A stretch of DNA of 64,000 bases from a bacterium SCSIO 12844 (lineage in GTDB: Bacteria; Pseudomonadota; Gammaproteobacteria; Francisellales; Francisellaceae), in assembly GCA_024397935.1 (NCBI GenBank), contig CP073743.1:1302001-1366000 (forward strand), written 5' to 3'. The notes beneath the pieces are model-generated. The model did no database searches, had not been told where the DNA came from, and saw only the letters and a program-made list of their open reading frames with translations. The first letter of the stretch is position 1; each line of letters opens with the position of its first letter. Shown here piece by piece: positions 19,118 to 29,040 of the stretch. A program made the translations under genes and the position numbers.

Positions 19118-19146
19118 TTGAAAATAATTATAAATTTTAGTATGAT
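19118..19146 (+). promoter_or_regulatory. Strong sigma70-like promoter before MFS gene
   Basis: TTGAAA (19118-19123), 17-bp spacer and TATGAT (19141-19146). If used, transcription starts near 19153 and leaves an unusually long leader of about 220 nt before the MFS ATG at 19372. Confidence 0.65.
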
Positions 19147-19202
19147 TTCTGGGCTGGTTATTTAGCCTATGCATAAGAACAAAAAAATATAGGGGAAAGA
19201 AG

Positions 19203-19232
19203 ATGATAGTCCTCAGCGGAGTTAATCAATAA
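19203..19232 (+). CDS. Possible leader minigene in MFS 5' UTR
   Basis: A nine-codon reading frame (MIVLSGVNQ, stop) begins at an ATG preceded by AGGGGA at good spacing, about 50 nt downstream of the predicted transcription start. It could be a leader peptide for translation-dependent control of the downstream pump, as for other resistance genes. It is too short to test by coding statistics. Confidence 0.25.
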   Translation: MIVLSGVNQ

Positions 19233-19371
19233 AAAGTTAATCAAATGGTTTTCAATAATTATTTGGTGTTATTGTTTCAGTTGTAATTTGGTATAAAAAT
19301 ACTATGGTTAAATAGCATTGTACTATTTTATAACTTATTGAATTTTAAAATTTTTATTATTGAGGTACATT

Positions 19372-20571
19372 ATGTCTTCTGTAGATAAATCGCAGCATCG
19401 GGCGATTATTTTTGTTGTTATTGCATTAATTATTTTAATGGTTGGTGCAACCGATTTACATATTCCATCATTACCAGCAATTCAGAAAAGTTTATTTGCA
19501 AGTGTTGGTGAAGTCCAGTTAACGGTAACGCTTTATTTAATTGGTTATGCTGTTTCACCGTTAGTTTATGGCCCATTATCAGATGCTTATGGTCGTCGTG
19601 GTATTTTAATTTTTGGTTTAGTCATTGCATTTTTTGGTAGCCTATTATGTACATTCGCTCCATCAATTGAAATGTTACTAGCTGGACGAGTATTACAAGG
19701 GCTTGGCTTAGGTGCAGGCAGTGCCATGATGCGGGCAATTTTTAGAGATGCATTTACTGGTAAAACATTGGCTAAAGTAGGTTCTTATATGGGAACAGCT
19801 AGTTCATTAAGCATGGGCTTAGCGCCAACTTTAGGCGGTTTTGTTCAAGAGTATGCTGGCTGGAGATTTAACTTTGCTATTATTGTGATAGCCGTTGTTA
19901 TTGGTTTGTATTGTGTTTTACGTTATTTACCTGAGACACATCATAACCGTAATATAGAAGCTAAAAAACCACTTAAATGGTTTAAAAGTTACTTTGAGTT
20001 AATTAGATCAAAAGCATTTATTTCTTGTGTTTGTATGGCAGGCTTTGCATTCTCTGGTTTAATTGTTTATGCAACAGCCGCACCATTTTTATTACAAACC
20101 AACTATGGGTTAAGTGCAGCACAATTTGGGCTTTTATCATTATTTATTGCAGCGGCACAAGCAGTTGGCTTTAACTTAAATGGTCGTCTGTTAAAAGTAG
20201 TTAGCATTAATCAGGCAATGCTAATTGGCGTAATTATGATGCTAATTTCTGGCTTAATGCTAATATTGTTTTATATAATAGGTGGGTTAAGTGTATTTAG
20301 CATTATTGTAATGATTGTTATTTATGTCATTGGTACAGGTTTTATTTATGCCAACGCCTATGCGCAGGCTTTTAGTCCATTTGGCCATATTATTGGCTTT
20401 GCAGCAGCGATGTACGGCATGTTACAAACAACGCTTGGTGGTCTATCAAGCTTTATTGTTGCAGTTATACCTCACTATAATGCTTTAATAATAGGTATAA
20501 TGTTTAGTGCATTGGCTGTTGTCAGTTTAATAACATTAGCTATGGTTGTGAAGTATGTAGAGCATGAATAA
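19372..20571 (+). CDS. MFS drug transporter, Bcr/CflA family
   Basis: Twelve-TM major facilitator of the DHA1 Bcr/CflA subfamily, an inner-membrane drug/proton antiporter. Diagnostic features are GATDLHIPSLPAIQ in TM1, motif A GPLSDAYGRRG after TM2, and GRVLQGLGLGAGSAMMRAIFRD in TM4. The 400-aa length is standard. An in-frame TTG at 19360 overlaps the ribosome-binding site GAGG; the ATG at 19372 is correctly spaced. The gene overlaps the next by 8 bp. The substrate is unknown. Confidence 0.9.
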   Translation: MSSVDKSQHRAIIFVVIALIILMVGATDLHIPSLPAIQKSLFASVGEVQLTVTLYLIGYAVSPLVYGPLSDAYGRRGILIFGLVIAFFGSLLCTFAPSIEMLLAGRVLQGLGLGAGSAMMRAIFRDAFTGKTLAKVGSYMGTASSLSMGLAPTLGGFVQEYAGWRFNFAIIVIAVVIGLYCVLRYLPETHHNRNIEAKKPLKWFKSYFELIRSKAFISCVCMAGFAFSGLIVYATAAPFLLQTNYGLSAAQFGLLSLFIAAAQAVGFNLNGRLLKVVSINQAMLIGVIMMLISGLMLILFYIIGGLSVFSIIVMIVIYVIGTGFIYANAYAQAFSPFGHIIGFAAAMYGMLQTTLGGLSSFIVAVIPHYNALIIGIMFSALAVVSLITLAMVVKYVEHE

Positions 20572-21529
20572 ATCAGAAACTAAAAGTAACAATAAAAAAC
20601 AATTATTTAGTCCGCCTAATTGGCTGAAAAATCCACATTTTCAGTCAATTTATGGCAGTGTTATTCGTTATAAATCAAAATTAGTTATTCATTGGGAAGC
20701 TATTTCATTAGAAGATGGTGACTTTATTGATATTGCATGGGTTGGCCAAAAAGATAAGCCAGTTGTTATTTTATTACATGGTTTAGAAGGTTCTGTAAAT
20801 TCTCACTATATTCAGATGAGCATTGACTATTTGATTGATGTTGGTTATCAGGTTGCTGTGATGCATTTTCGTAGCTGCAGTTATCGAATGAATGCTAATA
20901 AAGAAAAAAGTTATAATGCTGGCGATACTGAAGACTTTAAAGCAATTTTAGATACATTGATCTGGCGATTTAAAAAACCATTTAAAGTGGTTGGCTATTC
21001 ATTAGGTGGCAATGTTCTTTTGCGTTATCTTGAAAAATATGATGATTGGCGTATTGAAAAGGCAGTAATAATCTCTTCACCATTTAATCTTGGTCTATCA
21101 GTTGACCAATTATCACCATTTTACCATAAAGTTTTCTTAAAAAGTTTAAAGAAAAAGGTAATTTATAAAGTTAAACGCCAGGGGTTAATTGGAATAGATT
21201 TAAAATATTTAAAGTCAATTAAGCATTTGCGGGACTTTGATAATTATATTACAGCTAAAATGTATGGTTTTAAAGATGCTGAAAGTTATTATCGGGCTTC
21301 AAGTACAAGATCAGATTTGCATCGAGTTAAGCAAGATACTTTAATTATTCATGCTTTAGATGATCCGTTTGTCCCTTATTTTACAATACCAGAAGATGAA
21401 GAACTATCTGATTCTACAAAATTGATACTTACAGATACTGGGGGCCATGTTGGCTTTGTAGAGGGCGGTTTACCTTGGAAGCCGAAGATATGGTTTTTTA
21501 AACCAATGTTAGATTTTCTAAAGCAATAA
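20564..21529 (+). CDS. YheT-like alpha/beta hydrolase
   Basis: 321-aa cytosolic alpha/beta hydrolase of the YheT/ABHD1 family. The oxyanion region is LLHGLEGSVNSHYIQ, the nucleophile elbow is GYSLGG with S146, the acid lies in HALDDPFVP and the histidine in TDTGGHVGFVEGG. The N-terminal PNWLKNPHFQSIYGS is typical of the subgroup. Translation is probably coupled to the MFS gene through an 8-bp overlap. Natural substrates of the family (carboxyl esters) are poorly known. Confidence 0.9.
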   Translation: MNKSETKSNNKKQLFSPPNWLKNPHFQSIYGSVIRYKSKLVIHWEAISLEDGDFIDIAWVGQKDKPVVILLHGLEGSVNSHYIQMSIDYLIDVGYQVAVMHFRSCSYRMNANKEKSYNAGDTEDFKAILDTLIWRFKKPFKVVGYSLGGNVLLRYLEKYDDWRIEKAVIISSPFNLGLSVDQLSPFYHKVFLKSLKKKVIYKVKRQGLIGIDLKYLKSIKHLRDFDNYITAKMYGFKDAESYYRASSTRSDLHRVKQDTLIIHALDDPFVPYFTIPEDEELSDSTKLILTDTGGHVGFVEGGLPWKPKIWFFKPMLDFLKQ

Positions 21530-21576
21530 AAGGGTTTAACTGCAACATGATTTAGTTATTTAAAAGGAGTTTATCG

Positions 21577-22080
21577 ATGGCTATTTTAAAGGTAATTCAA
21601 GCGGATATTACTCAACTAGAGGTTGATGCTATTGTCAATGCCGCAAATAATAGTTTATTAGGCGGTGGTGGTGTTGATGGTGCAATTCATCGTGCTGCAG
21701 GCTCAGAGTTACTTAAAGCATGTAGAGAGTTAAATGGCTGTCAAACAGGGCAAGCCAAACTAACCAAAGCCTATCGACTACCTTCAAAGTATGTTATTCA
21801 TACGGTAGGGCCAATCTATCATGGTGGGCAGAATAATGAAGCTCAATTATTAAAATCTTGTTATCAATCATCTTTAATGCTAGCTGATCAAAATGGTGTT
21901 AAATCAATAGCATTTCCATCAATTAGTTGTGGTGTCTATGGCTATCCAAAGGATGAAGCGGTTAAAATTGCAATAGATTCGGTTAAAGAAGTGATTAATA
22001 CACTAGATTTAGTTGAAACCGTTTATTTTGTATGTTTTGATGAATCTATGCGTAATTTATATGAAAGTTATTTAAGTTAA
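21577..22080 (+). CDS. Macrodomain protein (ADP-ribose deacylase-like)
   Basis: 167-aa single macrodomain of the YmdB/MacroD type, which removes acetyl from O-acetyl-ADP-ribose and can reverse mono-ADP-ribosylation. Signature segments are [46 protein letters not shown] and [21 protein letters not shown] precedes the ATG. It stands in a run of small plus-strand genes; no partner ADP-ribosyltransferase is visible nearby. Confidence 0.93.
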   Translation: MAILKVIQADITQLEVDAIVNAANNSLLGGGGVDGAIHRAAGSELLKACRELNGCQTGQAKLTKAYRLPSKYVIHTVGPIYHGGQNNEAQLLKSCYQSSLMLADQNGVKSIAFPSISCGVYGYPKDEAVKIAIDSVKEVINTLDLVETVYFVCFDESMRNLYESYLS

Positions 22081-22092
22081 GGGAGTATGACG

Positions 22093-22719
22093 ATGGATCA
22101 CCAAATTAAGAAAGCACATGCAGATGCCCCTATTCATCACTTATTAGAAAAACGTTGGAGTCCTTATGTATTTTCTGATGAAAAAATCTCTAATGAGACT
22201 TTGAAAGTATTATTTGAAGCGGCTAGATGGGCGCCTTCATCTTATAATGATCAACCATGGCGTTATATTATTGCAACAAAAGAACAACCTGAAATTTATG
22301 AAAAAATATTTACTTGTTTAGTTGAAGGCAATCAAACCTGGGCAGGTAATGCTTACGTACTAGCACTTGGTGTTATTATGAAAAATCTATCTCAAACTGG
22401 AAAGCCTAATCGAGCTGCATTACATGATTTAGGTGCAGCATCAATGAGTTTGACATTAGAAGCATTAAAGCAAGGTTTATTTGTCCATCAAATGATTGGA
22501 ATTATTCCACAGAAGGTGAAAGAAACATTTAATTTACCTGATGATGCTGAAGCTTACACAGCTTTAGCTATTGGTCATGTATGTGATTCTGATGAACACT
22601 TTGATAAAGCAGCCGATGTCTTAAAAGAGTGTGATCATAAGCCTAGAGAAAGAAAACCATTAGATGAGATTATATTTCATGGAAGTTTTGGTGAAGCATT
22701 TAAGTTTGATTTGCTGTAA
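22093..22719 (+). CDS. Nitroreductase-family oxidoreductase
   Basis: FMN-dependent nitroreductase-like protein of about 208 aa. Key segments are LEKRWSPYVFSDE, ARWAPSSYNDQPWRYIIA (FMN-binding) and LHDLGAASMSLTLEALKQGLFVHQMIG. An ATG at 22087 lies only 1 nt behind the GGGAG, while the ATG at 22093 sits 7 nt from it, so the second is the better start. It begins 12 nt after the macrodomain gene's stop. Substrates cannot be inferred. Confidence 0.9.
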   Translation: MDHQIKKAHADAPIHHLLEKRWSPYVFSDEKISNETLKVLFEAARWAPSSYNDQPWRYIIATKEQPEIYEKIFTCLVEGNQTWAGNAYVLALGVIMKNLSQTGKPNRAALHDLGAASMSLTLEALKQGLFVHQMIGIIPQKVKETFNLPDDAEAYTALAIGHVCDSDEHFDKAADVLKECDHKPRERKPLDEIIFHGSFGEAFKFDLL

Positions 22720-22748
22720 ATTAAATTTAAATTATATTTTTTAGAACT

Positions 22749-23495
22749 ATGATCAAACATCTTAATACAACTTATGGTTATTTACTGATGCAAATTAATA
22801 TACTTAAAGGCGTGGTTTTATCACTTTTATTGTTAAATACAAGTTTTGCGGCTGAGAAGGTTTTGAAAGTTGGTACAGCTGGAGATTATAAGCCACTAAC
22901 TTGGTATGATGTTAAAACAAAACGCTTTAGTGGTACGGATATTCAGTTAGTTAAAGCATTTGCTAAAGCAAATGATTACAAAATTCAATGGATTAAAACA
23001 ACTTGGCCAAATTTGTCAAAGGATTTAGCACAAGAAAAATTTCAAATGGCCATTGGTGGTATTTCATTAACACCAGCAAGAGAAAAACAGTTTTTAACAT
23101 CTCAAGCATTAGAAACATCAGGTAAAATGGCTTTGATTCGCTGTAAAGATAAAAAGAAATATAGCAATTTAAGTTCAATCGATCAGTTTTTTGTTAAAGT
23201 GGTTGAAAACCGTGGTGGCACAAATGAAGCTTTTGCTTTAAAGAATTTGCATAAAGCTACTATTGTGCTTGTACCAAATAATCATTTGCCTTTTGTTTAT
23301 TTAAATCGTCATTGGGCTGATGTAATGTTTACTGATTCAATTGAAGCAAAATATCAGCAGAGTTTAAATCACGGCTTATGTGCAGTTACGCAATATCAAT
23401 ATGATCCAGTATCAAAAATTGCTTTATTTTTGAAAAATGAGACTCAATTAAAAAATCAGTTTGATCATTGGCTTGAAAATAATAATCACAAATAA
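22749..23495 (+). CDS. PheC-like periplasmic cyclohexadienyl dehydratase
   Basis: Periplasmic-binding-protein fold enzyme. Residues GTAGDYKPLTWYD, WPNLSKDLAQEKFQMAIGGIS, RGGTNEAFA and ADVMFTDSIEAKYQQ closely follow the PheC pattern, distinguishing it from ordinary amino-acid-binding proteins. PheC converts prephenate or arogenate to phenylpyruvate or phenylalanine. A signal peptide (GVVLSLLLLNTSFA, cut before AEK) predicts export. The first ATG (22749) gives a longer n-region; the in-frame ATG at 22788 gives a more typical signal peptide, and neither has a clear ribosome-binding site. No ABC transporter genes accompany it. Confidence 0.75.
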   Translation: MIKHLNTTYGYLLMQINILKGVVLSLLLLNTSFAAEKVLKVGTAGDYKPLTWYDVKTKRFSGTDIQLVKAFAKANDYKIQWIKTTWPNLSKDLAQEKFQMAIGGISLTPAREKQFLTSQALETSGKMALIRCKDKKKYSNLSSIDQFFVKVVENRGGTNEAFALKNLHKATIVLVPNNHLPFVYLNRHWADVMFTDSIEAKYQQSLNHGLCAVTQYQYDPVSKIALFLKNETQLKNQFDHWLENNNHK

Positions 23496-23538
23496 ATATA
23501 ATAATTAAAATATTTGCAATATATTATAAGTGAGATAG

Positions 23539-23575
23539 GCTCTTTTTTATTTTAATGAACTTAAATAAAGAGAGC
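23539..23575 (+). promoter_or_regulatory. Hairpin sequestering a ribosome-binding site
   Basis: GCTCTTTTTTATTT (from 23539) is complementary, with one bulge, to AAATAAAGAGAGC (23563-23575). The right arm contains the AAGAGAG that serves as Shine-Dalgarno for the ATG at 23581. It could also act as a weak terminator for the PheC-like gene. Confidence 0.4.
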
Positions 23576-23580
23576 TAGAA

Positions 23581-24466
23581 ATGCCGTTACTAGAAGGTTC
23601 AGCTGCAAAAAAAGTGGTATTTAGATGCTAAATCGTTTTATGATCAGGAATACGATTTTTCATTATTGCAGTGGCAGAGCGAATATCAGCAAAAAATACC
23701 TGTAGACGAAAAAGTGGAAAATATGCCAATGGTATTGAAAGCCCAATTTATTATATTGGGTGAAGGAGCTATGGAATTAAATACAGATCTAAAAGAAAGA
23801 ATGCAAGATGTTTATGATCCGCTTTTAACGATAGGGCAGCCAGCAGAGTTAATGAATATGTATGTTAATGGTTATTGTGCTGAAAACCCACAAGATAGAA
23901 TTAGCCTTGTTGCAAGAAATCTTTTATTGTGCGAGCAAAATTTAAGAAATTCAGGCTTAACTATTCAGCATGATCAGGCGTCTGTTCAAGTATTAGCAGC
24001 CTGTTTTAGTCGAATCTGTAGTCCTAAAACTTCAATTGCAGTTGCTATCCAACAGCCTTCATTAGAAGATGTACATTTTGCAGCAAGATCACTATTAGAA
24101 AATGCATTGATTGAGAATAAATTGTTTAGTGAAGAAAATGTATCTAATTTACCACATTTAACAACTTTTGATGTGTTTAGAATAACGGCAACAATAAATC
24201 AACTATATCAAGCTAAACTACTTAACCCTAATATGGTTTTAGCGATATTCGAAATATCCAAAAGAGATAGTCAATTATTAAATCATATTAATACAGATGA
24301 CTTAGCATTGATTAATACTGCTATTAATAAAGGTGTTACATTAGAAAATGCTGTTGGTAAGATGTTTTTAGAAAATAAGTTATCACATAATCCATATGAT
24401 CTAATGTTTCAAGCTTTTAGCTCTAAACTACAACAAGTGCATCATGAGAGTCCTACATTAGAGTAA
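23581..24466 (+). pseudogene. Hypothetical gene frameshifted in an A7 tract
   Basis: An ATG at 23581 with a Shine-Dalgarno encodes MPLLEGSAAKK and then runs into a stop at 23629-23631. The long downstream frame is open well upstream of any good start and continues with WYLDAKSFYDQEYDFSLL through to the stop at 24466. Removing one A from the seven-A run at 23607-23613 joins the two frames into one protein of about 294 aa. I do not recognise it; it is mostly helical and has no signal peptide. The frameshift may be a real mutation, phase variation, transcriptional slippage or a sequencing error. If intact translation is impossible, a TTG at 23666 could start a 266-aa product. The 3' end overlaps the convergent glycosylase gene by 14 bp. 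Confidence 0.7.
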
Positions 24467-25142
24467 TTTGGTAATGATTTGTTTTTCTTAAGGTTAAAGG
24501 GTTTTTTGTTGCAGCATGAGCAAATTGATAATCAATATATCGGTAAGGTAGATTTTCATCACGCCCTTTTGGAATTCCTAGTCGAGTAGTTTGAATAATT
24601 TTTTTAGGTTGGTATTGGTCTGTTGCGATATAAAACTCATCTAATTTAAAGGTTTGTTGATCCCAGTCTTTTACTTTTAAGTTAAGTGATTTACATAGAA
24701 GCGTTTGACCAGAACATAAGCGATGAAGGGGGCGTTTTCTATTATTTGATAATGGGTTTAGTTGATGCATGATATTAAGTGTTTCAGAAGAAAGTTTTCT
24801 ATAGGGTATTGCACCTTTAATTAAAACAGCATTGCCTTTACCTTCTGCACTGATATTAAGCGAATCTTTGCCTCTGGCATAGTACATATAAATCGTTCCA
24901 GCCTGCATAAATAAGGCTTTTCTTTTTTCAGTAAACCCAAGCGATGCATGACTACCTTTATCATTTAGATAATAACTTTCAGTTTCAACAATTTGGGCAA
25001 TTAGCCAGTGATCGTTATATTTTCTTACAATTAATTTTCCTAGGAGTGCTTTGGCTAATTGACATGCTTCTTTATTAAAAAAGTGACTAGATACGGGCTG
25101 TAACATAACTATATTATTCTCAATTTTAATGATGGCTCTCAT
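24453..25142 (-). CDS. 3-methyladenine DNA glycosylase (AAG/Mpg family)
   Basis: Base-excision repair glycosylase of the AAG/MPG fold that removes alkylated purines. Typical segments are ALLGKLIVRKY, IVETESYYLNDKGSHAS (catalytic Glu region), TIYMYYARGKDSLNI and the C-terminal RLGIPKGRDENLPYRY. At 229 aa it is within the range for bacterial members. The N-terminus is uncertain: ATG at 25142 or at 25106 (MLQPVSSHFF), neither with a strong ribosome-binding site; homologues usually begin nearer the second. It converges on, and overlaps by 14 bp, the frameshifted gene. Confidence 0.9.
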   Translation of the reverse strand: MRAIIKIENNIVMLQPVSSHFFNKEACQLAKALLGKLIVRKYNDHWLIAQIVETESYYLNDKGSHASLGFTEKRKALFMQAGTIYMYYARGKDSLNISAEGKGNAVLIKGAIPYRKLSSETLNIMHQLNPLSNNRKRPLHRLCSGQTLLCKSLNLKVKDWDQQTFKLDEFYIATDQYQPKKIIQTTRLGIPKGRDENLPYRYIDYQFAHAATKNPLTLRKTNHYQITLM

Positions 25143-25170
25143 TGTATCGAAAATAATTTAAAACGAAATA

Positions 25171-25199
25171 CTGGCTGTTATGAGAATCATCGGTATAAT
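25171..25199 (+). promoter_or_regulatory. Putative tyrS promoter
   Basis: A perfect TATAAT at 25194-25199 with a weak -35 CTGGCT at 25171-25176 and a 17-bp spacer, 52 bp before the tyrS ATG. Confidence 0.45.
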
Positions 25200-25251
25200 A
25201 GATGGTTTAAGTTTATTTGAATTGATAAGTTAAGTTCATTTGGAGTGATAA

Positions 25252-26469
25252 ATGTCATCAAAGAGTATTGATGAAGCGTTGGCGATTATTAAACGTGGAA
25301 CTGATGAAATTTTATTAGAAGAAGATTTAGTTACTAAATTAAAAGAAGCTAAGCCTTTAATTGTCAAAATGGGTTTTGATCCGACAGCACCTGATTTGCA
25401 TTTAGGGCATACAGTGGCAATAACAAAATTGCGTCAGCTACAAGATTTAGGTCATGAAATTCACTTTTTAATTGGTGATTTTACAGCACAGATTGGTGAT
25501 CCAACAGGAAAAAATGTCACACGTAAACCATTGGATGAGGCAACGATTCAAGAGAATGCCAAAACATATCAAGCACAATGCTTTAAGATTTTAGATAAAG
25601 ATAAAACAGTAATTAGACGCAACTCAGAGTGGTTTGGTAAAATGAGTGCTGCTGGTATGATTAAATTAGCTGCCAAAGAAACAGTTGCTCGTATGCTTGA
25701 GCGGGATGATTTTAAAAAGCGTTACCAAGGTGGTCAATCAATTGCCATTCATGAATTCTTATACCCACTTGTCCAAGGTTATGACTCAGTTGCAATGAAA
25801 GCAGATATAGAACTTGGTGGAACTGATCAGAAATTTAATTTATTAATGGGACGTGAATTGCAAAAAGATGCGGGTCAAAGACCGCAAGTAGTAATTACTA
25901 TGCCACTATTAGAAGGTTTAGATGGTGTTAAAAAGATGTCTAAATCATTAGGCAATTATGTCGGTATTGCTGAAGCACCAGATGACATTTTTGGTAAATT
26001 AATGTCTATCTCAGATGAATTAATGTGGCGTTACTTTGAGTTGTTAAGTGCAAAATCTATTGATGAAATTGAAAACCTAAAACAAGAAGCAAAAAATGGT
26101 CGTAATCCGCGTGATATTAAAATTTTATTAGCAAAAGAGATTGTTGCCCGTTTTCATAGTCAAGCAGATGCTGATCAAGCTGAAGCAAACTTTATTAATC
26201 GTTTTCAGAAAAATCAAATACCAGATGAAATGCCAGAATATAGCTTTGATATTACATCTGAAGGGATTGCAATTGCAAATTTACTAAAAGATGCGCAGTT
26301 AGTTAGTAGTACTTCAGATGCGATTCGTATGATTAAACAAGGTGCTGTAAAAATTGATGGTCATAAAGTTTCTGATACAAAAATGATTTTAGATACAGAT
26401 TCTGAAGCAGTTTATCAGGTAGGTAAACGCAAGTTTGCCAAGATCAAACTAAGTGTTACCGTATCCTAA
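25252..26469 (+). CDS. tyrS: Tyrosyl-tRNA synthetase
   Basis: Class I aminoacyl-tRNA synthetase that charges tRNA-Tyr. The HIGH motif is HLGH at 50-53, the KMSKS motif is at 228-232 (KMSKS exactly), and a C-terminal S4 RNA-binding domain occupies about 340-400 ([15 protein letters not shown]). The 405-aa length and sequence style fit the TyrZ-like branch. GGAGTG precedes the ATG. thrS follows 36 bp later, so the two synthetases may be co-transcribed. Confidence 0.97.
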   Translation: MSSKSIDEALAIIKRGTDEILLEEDLVTKLKEAKPLIVKMGFDPTAPDLHLGHTVAITKLRQLQDLGHEIHFLIGDFTAQIGDPTGKNVTRKPLDEATIQENAKTYQAQCFKILDKDKTVIRRNSEWFGKMSAAGMIKLAAKETVARMLERDDFKKRYQGGQSIAIHEFLYPLVQGYDSVAMKADIELGGTDQKFNLLMGRELQKDAGQRPQVVITMPLLEGLDGVKKMSKSLGNYVGIAEAPDDIFGKLMSISDELMWRYFELLSAKSIDEIENLKQEAKNGRNPRDIKILLAKEIVARFHSQADADQAEANFINRFQKNQIPDEMPEYSFDITSEGIAIANLLKDAQLVSSTSDAIRMIKQGAVKIDGHKVSDTKMILDTDSEAVYQVGKRKFAKIKLSVTVS

Positions 26470-26505
26470 TTAAAGTAAGTAAGTTTTAATTTAGAGAATG
26501 TAATT

Positions 26506-28476
26506 ATGCTTAAGCAAGAAGTAAAAGAAGACAAATTAAAGAGTGATATGATGGTAAAAGTAACTTTGCCTGATGGTAGTATCAGAGAGTTTGAAGATAA
26601 AGTAAGTGTGTTAGATGTGGCTGAATCCATTGGCTCAGGCCTAGCTAAAGCAACGCTTGCAGGTGTTGTTGATGGGAGTTTGGTGGATGCTAGCTTTGAT
26701 ATTGCATCTGATGCAAGCTTAAAAATAATTACAGCTAAAGATAAAGAGGGATTAGAAATCCTTCGCCATTCCTGTGCGCATTTATTGGCTCAGGCAGTTA
26801 AAAAATTATTTCCAGAAGCGCAAGTGACGATTGGTCCTGTAATTGAAAATGGTTTTTATTATGATTTTTCTTATAAACGCCCATTTACACCAGAAGATTT
26901 AGAAGCCATTGAAAAGAAAATGAAAGAAATTGTTGCTAAAGGGCATAAAGTGGTGCGTTCAGAGATGCCAAGAGATGAGGCAATTGAATATTTTGAATCC
27001 ATTGGTGAGTATTATAAAGCAGATATTATTCGTGATATACCACAAGGTGAAGTATTAAGTCTTTATACACAGGATGATTTTACAGATTTATGTCGTGGAC
27101 CTCATGTACCTAATTTATCTCATTTAAAAGTATTTAAATTAATGCGTGTTGCGGGCGCTTATTGGCGTGGTGATTCAAATAATGAAATGCTACAGCGTAT
27201 CTATGGTACTTGTTGGGCTGATAAAAAAGACTTAAAAGCTTATCTTTATATGCTAGAAGAAGCACAAAAACGTGATCATCGTAAAATTGGTAAAGCGCTT
27301 GATTTATATCACTTTCAAGAAGAGTCACCAGGCATAGCATTTTGGCATCCTAAGGGTACGCAAATTTGGCGTGTTGTTGAAGATTATATGCGTGCTTCTA
27401 ATTATAAATATGGTTGTGATGAAATTAGAACACCGTTAATTGCAGATATTTCAATGTGGGAAAAGTCAGGGCATCAGGCAAAATATGCTGAAAATATGTT
27501 TATGACAGCTTCAGAAAATCGTGATTATGCAATTCGTCCGATGAATTGCCCAACTTGTGTACAAGTCTATAATAATCATCTAAGAAGTTACCGTGATTTA
27601 CCAATTAGGATGGCTGAATTTGGTATAGTACATCGAAATGAAGCATCTGGTGCTTTACATGGCTTACTAAGAGTAAGAAGTTTTACACAAGATGATGGTC
27701 ATATCTTTTGTCGTGAAGATATGGTTCAAGATGAAGTTGCTATGATGGTTGATCAATGCTTTGAAGTTTATCGTGATTTTGGTTTTACTGATTTTGATGT
27801 TAAGCTTGCCCTAAGACCTGATAATCGTGTTGGTTCTGATGAAGTATGGGATAAATCAGAGAAAGCATTAGCACAAGCTTTAGAAAGTAAGGGTATTGAG
27901 TTTGAAGAGCTACCAGGTGAAGGTGCATTTTATGGACCAAAAATTGAGTTTCATTTAAAAGATGCTATTGGTAGAAGCTGGCAATGTGGTACCATTCAGC
28001 TAGATTTTTCAATGCCAATGCGCCTAGGTTCTGAATTTGTTGATGATGACAATGAAAGAAAGACACCTGCGATGCTTCATCGTGCAATTGTTGGATCTTT
28101 AGAACGTTTTATTGGTGTTTTAATTGAACATTATGCAGGAAAGCTACCTGTTTGGCTTTCTCCAAACCAAGTCGTTGTGATGGGAATTACCTCTCGAGTT
28201 GACGAATATTTGGAAAAAATTCATAAAAAATTGCAAAAAATGTCAATTAGAGCAGAATTAGACTTGAGAAAAGAGAAAATCGGGTTTAAAATTCGGGAGC
28301 ATACTTTATCCAGAGTTCCATTTTTTATTATTGCTGGTGATAAAGAAGCTGAAAGTGATATGATCAGCGTTCGCAGACGTGATGGTAAAGACTTGGGTAT
28401 AATGAGTGTTGAAGCTTTTATTGAGCTAGTTCAACAGCATATAGCGGATAAAGGTAGAAAAAACTTGGAGGACTAA
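26506..28476 (+). CDS. thrS: Threonyl-tRNA synthetase
   Basis: Class II synthetase for tRNA-Thr. Order of domains: TGS (about 15-80), editing domain with [16 protein letters not shown], catalytic core with [36 protein letters not shown], and a C-terminal anticodon-binding domain from about 545. An in-frame ATG pair near residue 15 ([10 protein letters not shown]) matches the usual ThrS N-terminus, so the true start may be 26548 or 26551. The TAA stop is followed at once by infC, whose ribosome-binding site lies inside the end of thrS. Confidence 0.97.
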   Translation: MLKQEVKEDKLKSDMMVKVTLPDGSIREFEDKVSVLDVAESIGSGLAKATLAGVVDGSLVDASFDIASDASLKIITAKDKEGLEILRHSCAHLLAQAVKKLFPEAQVTIGPVIENGFYYDFSYKRPFTPEDLEAIEKKMKEIVAKGHKVVRSEMPRDEAIEYFESIGEYYKADIIRDIPQGEVLSLYTQDDFTDLCRGPHVPNLSHLKVFKLMRVAGAYWRGDSNNEMLQRIYGTCWADKKDLKAYLYMLEEAQKRDHRKIGKALDLYHFQEESPGIAFWHPKGTQIWRVVEDYMRASNYKYGCDEIRTPLIADISMWEKSGHQAKYAENMFMTASENRDYAIRPMNCPTCVQVYNNHLRSYRDLPIRMAEFGIVHRNEASGALHGLLRVRSFTQDDGHIFCREDMVQDEVAMMVDQCFEVYRDFGFTDFDVKLALRPDNRVGSDEVWDKSEKALAQALESKGIEFEELPGEGAFYGPKIEFHLKDAIGRSWQCGTIQLDFSMPMRLGSEFVDDDNERKTPAMLHRAIVGSLERFIGVLIEHYAGKLPVWLSPNQVVVMGITSRVDEYLEKIHKKLQKMSIRAELDLRKEKIGFKIREHTLSRVPFFIIAGDKEAESDMISVRRRDGKDLGIMSVEAFIELVQQHIADKGRKNLED

Positions 28477-28479
28477 GTT

Positions 28480-29007
28480 ATTAAAGAAGAGAATAAAGCT
28501 CGCATTAATAATCAGATTTCGGTGAAAGAAGTTCGTCTGATTGATAATGAAGGGCAACAAGTTGGGGTGGTCTCAACTAGAGACGCTTTAAATCAGGCGC
28601 AAGAGTTAAGTCTTGATTTGGTTGAGGTATCACCACAAGCACAGCCACCGGTTTGCCGTATTATGAATTATGGTAAGTACTTATTTGAGCAGAATAAGAA
28701 GAAATCCGAGGCTAAGAAAAAGCAAAAGCAGATGCAGGTTAAAGAAATTAAACTGAGACCTGTAACTGAAGAAGGGGATTATCAGGTCAAACTACGCAAC
28801 CTGATGAAGTTCCTTGAGCATGGTGATAAAGTCAAGATCACAGTGCGTTTTAGAGGTCGCGAAATGTCTCATCAAGAATTAGGCATGGCGATGATGAAGC
28901 GTATACAATCTGACCTTGAAGAATTAGCAGTGGTAGAACACATGCCTAAATTAGAAGGCCGTCAGATGATAATGATCATGGCACCAGGTAAAAAGAAAAC
29001 AAAATAA
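28480..29007 (+). CDS. infC: Translation initiation factor IF-3 (AUU start)
   Basis: IF-3 binds the 30S subunit and discriminates against wrong initiation codons. The first ATG-like codon in frame is a GTG at 28522, but that would remove the conserved N-terminus. An ATT at 28480 is in frame, 3 nt after the thrS stop, and GGAGG lies at 28467-28471 at good spacing. The resulting protein begins [25 protein letters not shown], aligned with other IF-3s, and is 175 aa, the usual size. AUU initiation is the known autoregulatory device of infC, since IF-3 itself represses it. C-terminal [13 protein letters not shown] is diagnostic. Confidence 0.95.
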   Translation: MKEENKARINNQISVKEVRLIDNEGQQVGVVSTRDALNQAQELSLDLVEVSPQAQPPVCRIMNYGKYLFEQNKKKSEAKKKQKQMQVKEIKLRPVTEEGDYQVKLRNLMKFLEHGDKVKITVRFRGREMSHQELGMAMMKRIQSDLEELAVVEHMPKLEGRQMIMIMAPGKKKTK

Positions 29008-29040
29008 ATTAACAATTGCTATGAATGCGGAGTATGCAAT

